From Pararhizobium arenae (GTDB lineage Bacteria; Pseudomonadota; Alphaproteobacteria; Rhizobiales; Rhizobiaceae), in NCBI RefSeq assembly GCF_001931685.1, contig NZ_MOOY01000006.1, positions 1 to 64,000 of the forward strand: DNA of 64,000 bases. The letters run 5' to 3'. A program made the translations under genes and the position numbers. Below, in pieces: positions 63,660-64,000 of this stretch. Each line of letters opens with the position of its first letter. The first letter of the stretch is position 1. A model generated the notes under the pieces. The model did no database searches. It was not told the DNA's origin and saw only the letters and a program-made list of their open reading frames with translations.

Positions 63660-64000
63660 CCGTCACCATTTTCGTTCCCCGCGATGCCGCAGCGCTGGCC
63701 GTCGGCGCAGACAGGGTGGCGAAAGCCATCGAGACGGAAATCGCGGCCCGCGGCCTTGATGCGCGCATCGTGCGCAACGGTTCGCGCGGCATGCTCTGGC
63801 TGGAGCCCTTAGTCGAAGTTCGTACCGATCACGGCCGCATCGCCTATGGGCCTGTGCGTCCCGCCGATGTCGCCTCGCTCTTCGATGCCGGCTTCCTTGA
63901 AGGCGGCGCGCATCCGCTCTGCCATGGACCGACCCATGACATTCCCTATTATGCCAGCCAGACCCGTCTCACCTTTTCCCGCTGCGGCGTGACCGATCCG
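63656..64000 (+). CDS. fdsB: Formate dehydrogenase beta subunit FdsB (5' part)
   Basis: The first 115 codons of fdsB, cut by the window end. The sequence starts MTVTIFVPRDAAALAVGADR and matches the thioredoxin-like N-terminal part of FdsB, which resembles NuoE/NuoF fusions and binds FMN and NADH further on. It overlaps fdsG by ATGA, so it is co-transcribed. The molybdenum catalytic subunit fdsA should follow. Confidence 0.88.
   Translation, partial: MTVTIFVPRDAAALAVGADRVAKAIETEIAARGLDARIVRNGSRGMLWLEPLVEVRTDHGRIAYGPVRPADVASLFDAGFLEGGAHPLCHGPTHDIPYYASQTRLTFSRCGVTDP

Overview
The window reads as one chromosomal stretch of an alphaproteobacterium, most likely of the family Rhizobiaceae (Agrobacterium/Rhizobium/Neorhizobium type). 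This rests on a 5-aminolevulinate synthase hemA (Shemin heme route), a glycerol ABC-transporter operon in the glpR-D-S-T-P-Q-U-V order known from Rhizobium, an Lrp-arginase-ornithine aminotransferase block, and short palindromic intergenic repeats of rhizobial type. Base composition looks high in G+C and even, with strong codon bias. No phage, plasmid-maintenance, CRISPR or transposase gene was seen. The species cannot be fixed from the sequence alone.

Layout. 0.2-4.0 kb: metH (minus) behind a perfect 20-bp palindrome. 4.2-7.0 kb: a minus-strand sugar operon (ROK kinase, UPF0303 protein, AGE-family isomerase) broken by a RIME-like repeat. 7.25 kb: tRNA-Arg(CCT), with a minus-strand acetyltransferase-sulfotransferase fusion gene ending 5 bp away. 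9.2-11.1 kb: small genes (VanZ-like, zinc ribbon, small membrane protein, META-MliC protein), then a 264-bp element with perfect 32-bp terminal inverted repeats. 11.5-14.0 kb: dxr and hemA, convergent, with an FNR/FixK-type box upstream of hemA. 14.4-22.6 kb: a glycine-zipper lipoprotein and tamA-tamB; tamB carries an internal 516-residue duplication. 22.6-25.5 kb: Lrp regulator, rocF, rocD and an unlisted 52-residue membrane protein. 25.6-28.7 kb: AI-2E-family permease, an alcohol dehydrogenase-type oxidoreductase with a divergent HxlR regulator, and an acylphosphatase-like protein.

28.9-37.1 kb is the most interesting region. It is one eight-gene plus-strand operon: a stand-alone Rieske protein, a Rieske-oxygenase catalytic subunit that lacks its own Rieske cluster, a GST-like protein, an 8-oxoguanine/guanine-deaminase-type amidohydrolase, and a complete BMP-family nucleoside/purine-type ABC importer. 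The split oxygenase plus GST-like partner resembles the NdmC/NdmD-Rieske/NdmE N7-demethylase of caffeine degradation. I infer an import, oxidative dealkylation and deamination pathway for a modified purine or a related N-heterocycle.

37.2-43.5 kb holds a 1-Cys peroxiredoxin, a GntR regulator, a solitary CheW, a Tat-exported MBL-fold hydrolase, a TadG-like vWA protein and a K+ channel with a C-terminal zinc ribbon. 43.5-48.4 kb is a catabolic operon (enolase-superfamily enzyme, aldehyde dehydrogenase, iron alcohol dehydrogenase) with a divergent LysR regulator. 48.6-52.5 kb has two small or unknown genes and an NMT1/THI5-like ABC importer. 52.6-61.2 kb is the glycerol operon; its two ATPases look like an asymmetric heterodimer. 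61.35-64 kb holds a short-chain dehydrogenase, a LysR regulator, and the start of an NAD-dependent formate dehydrogenase operon (fdsG, partial fdsB) cut by the window end.
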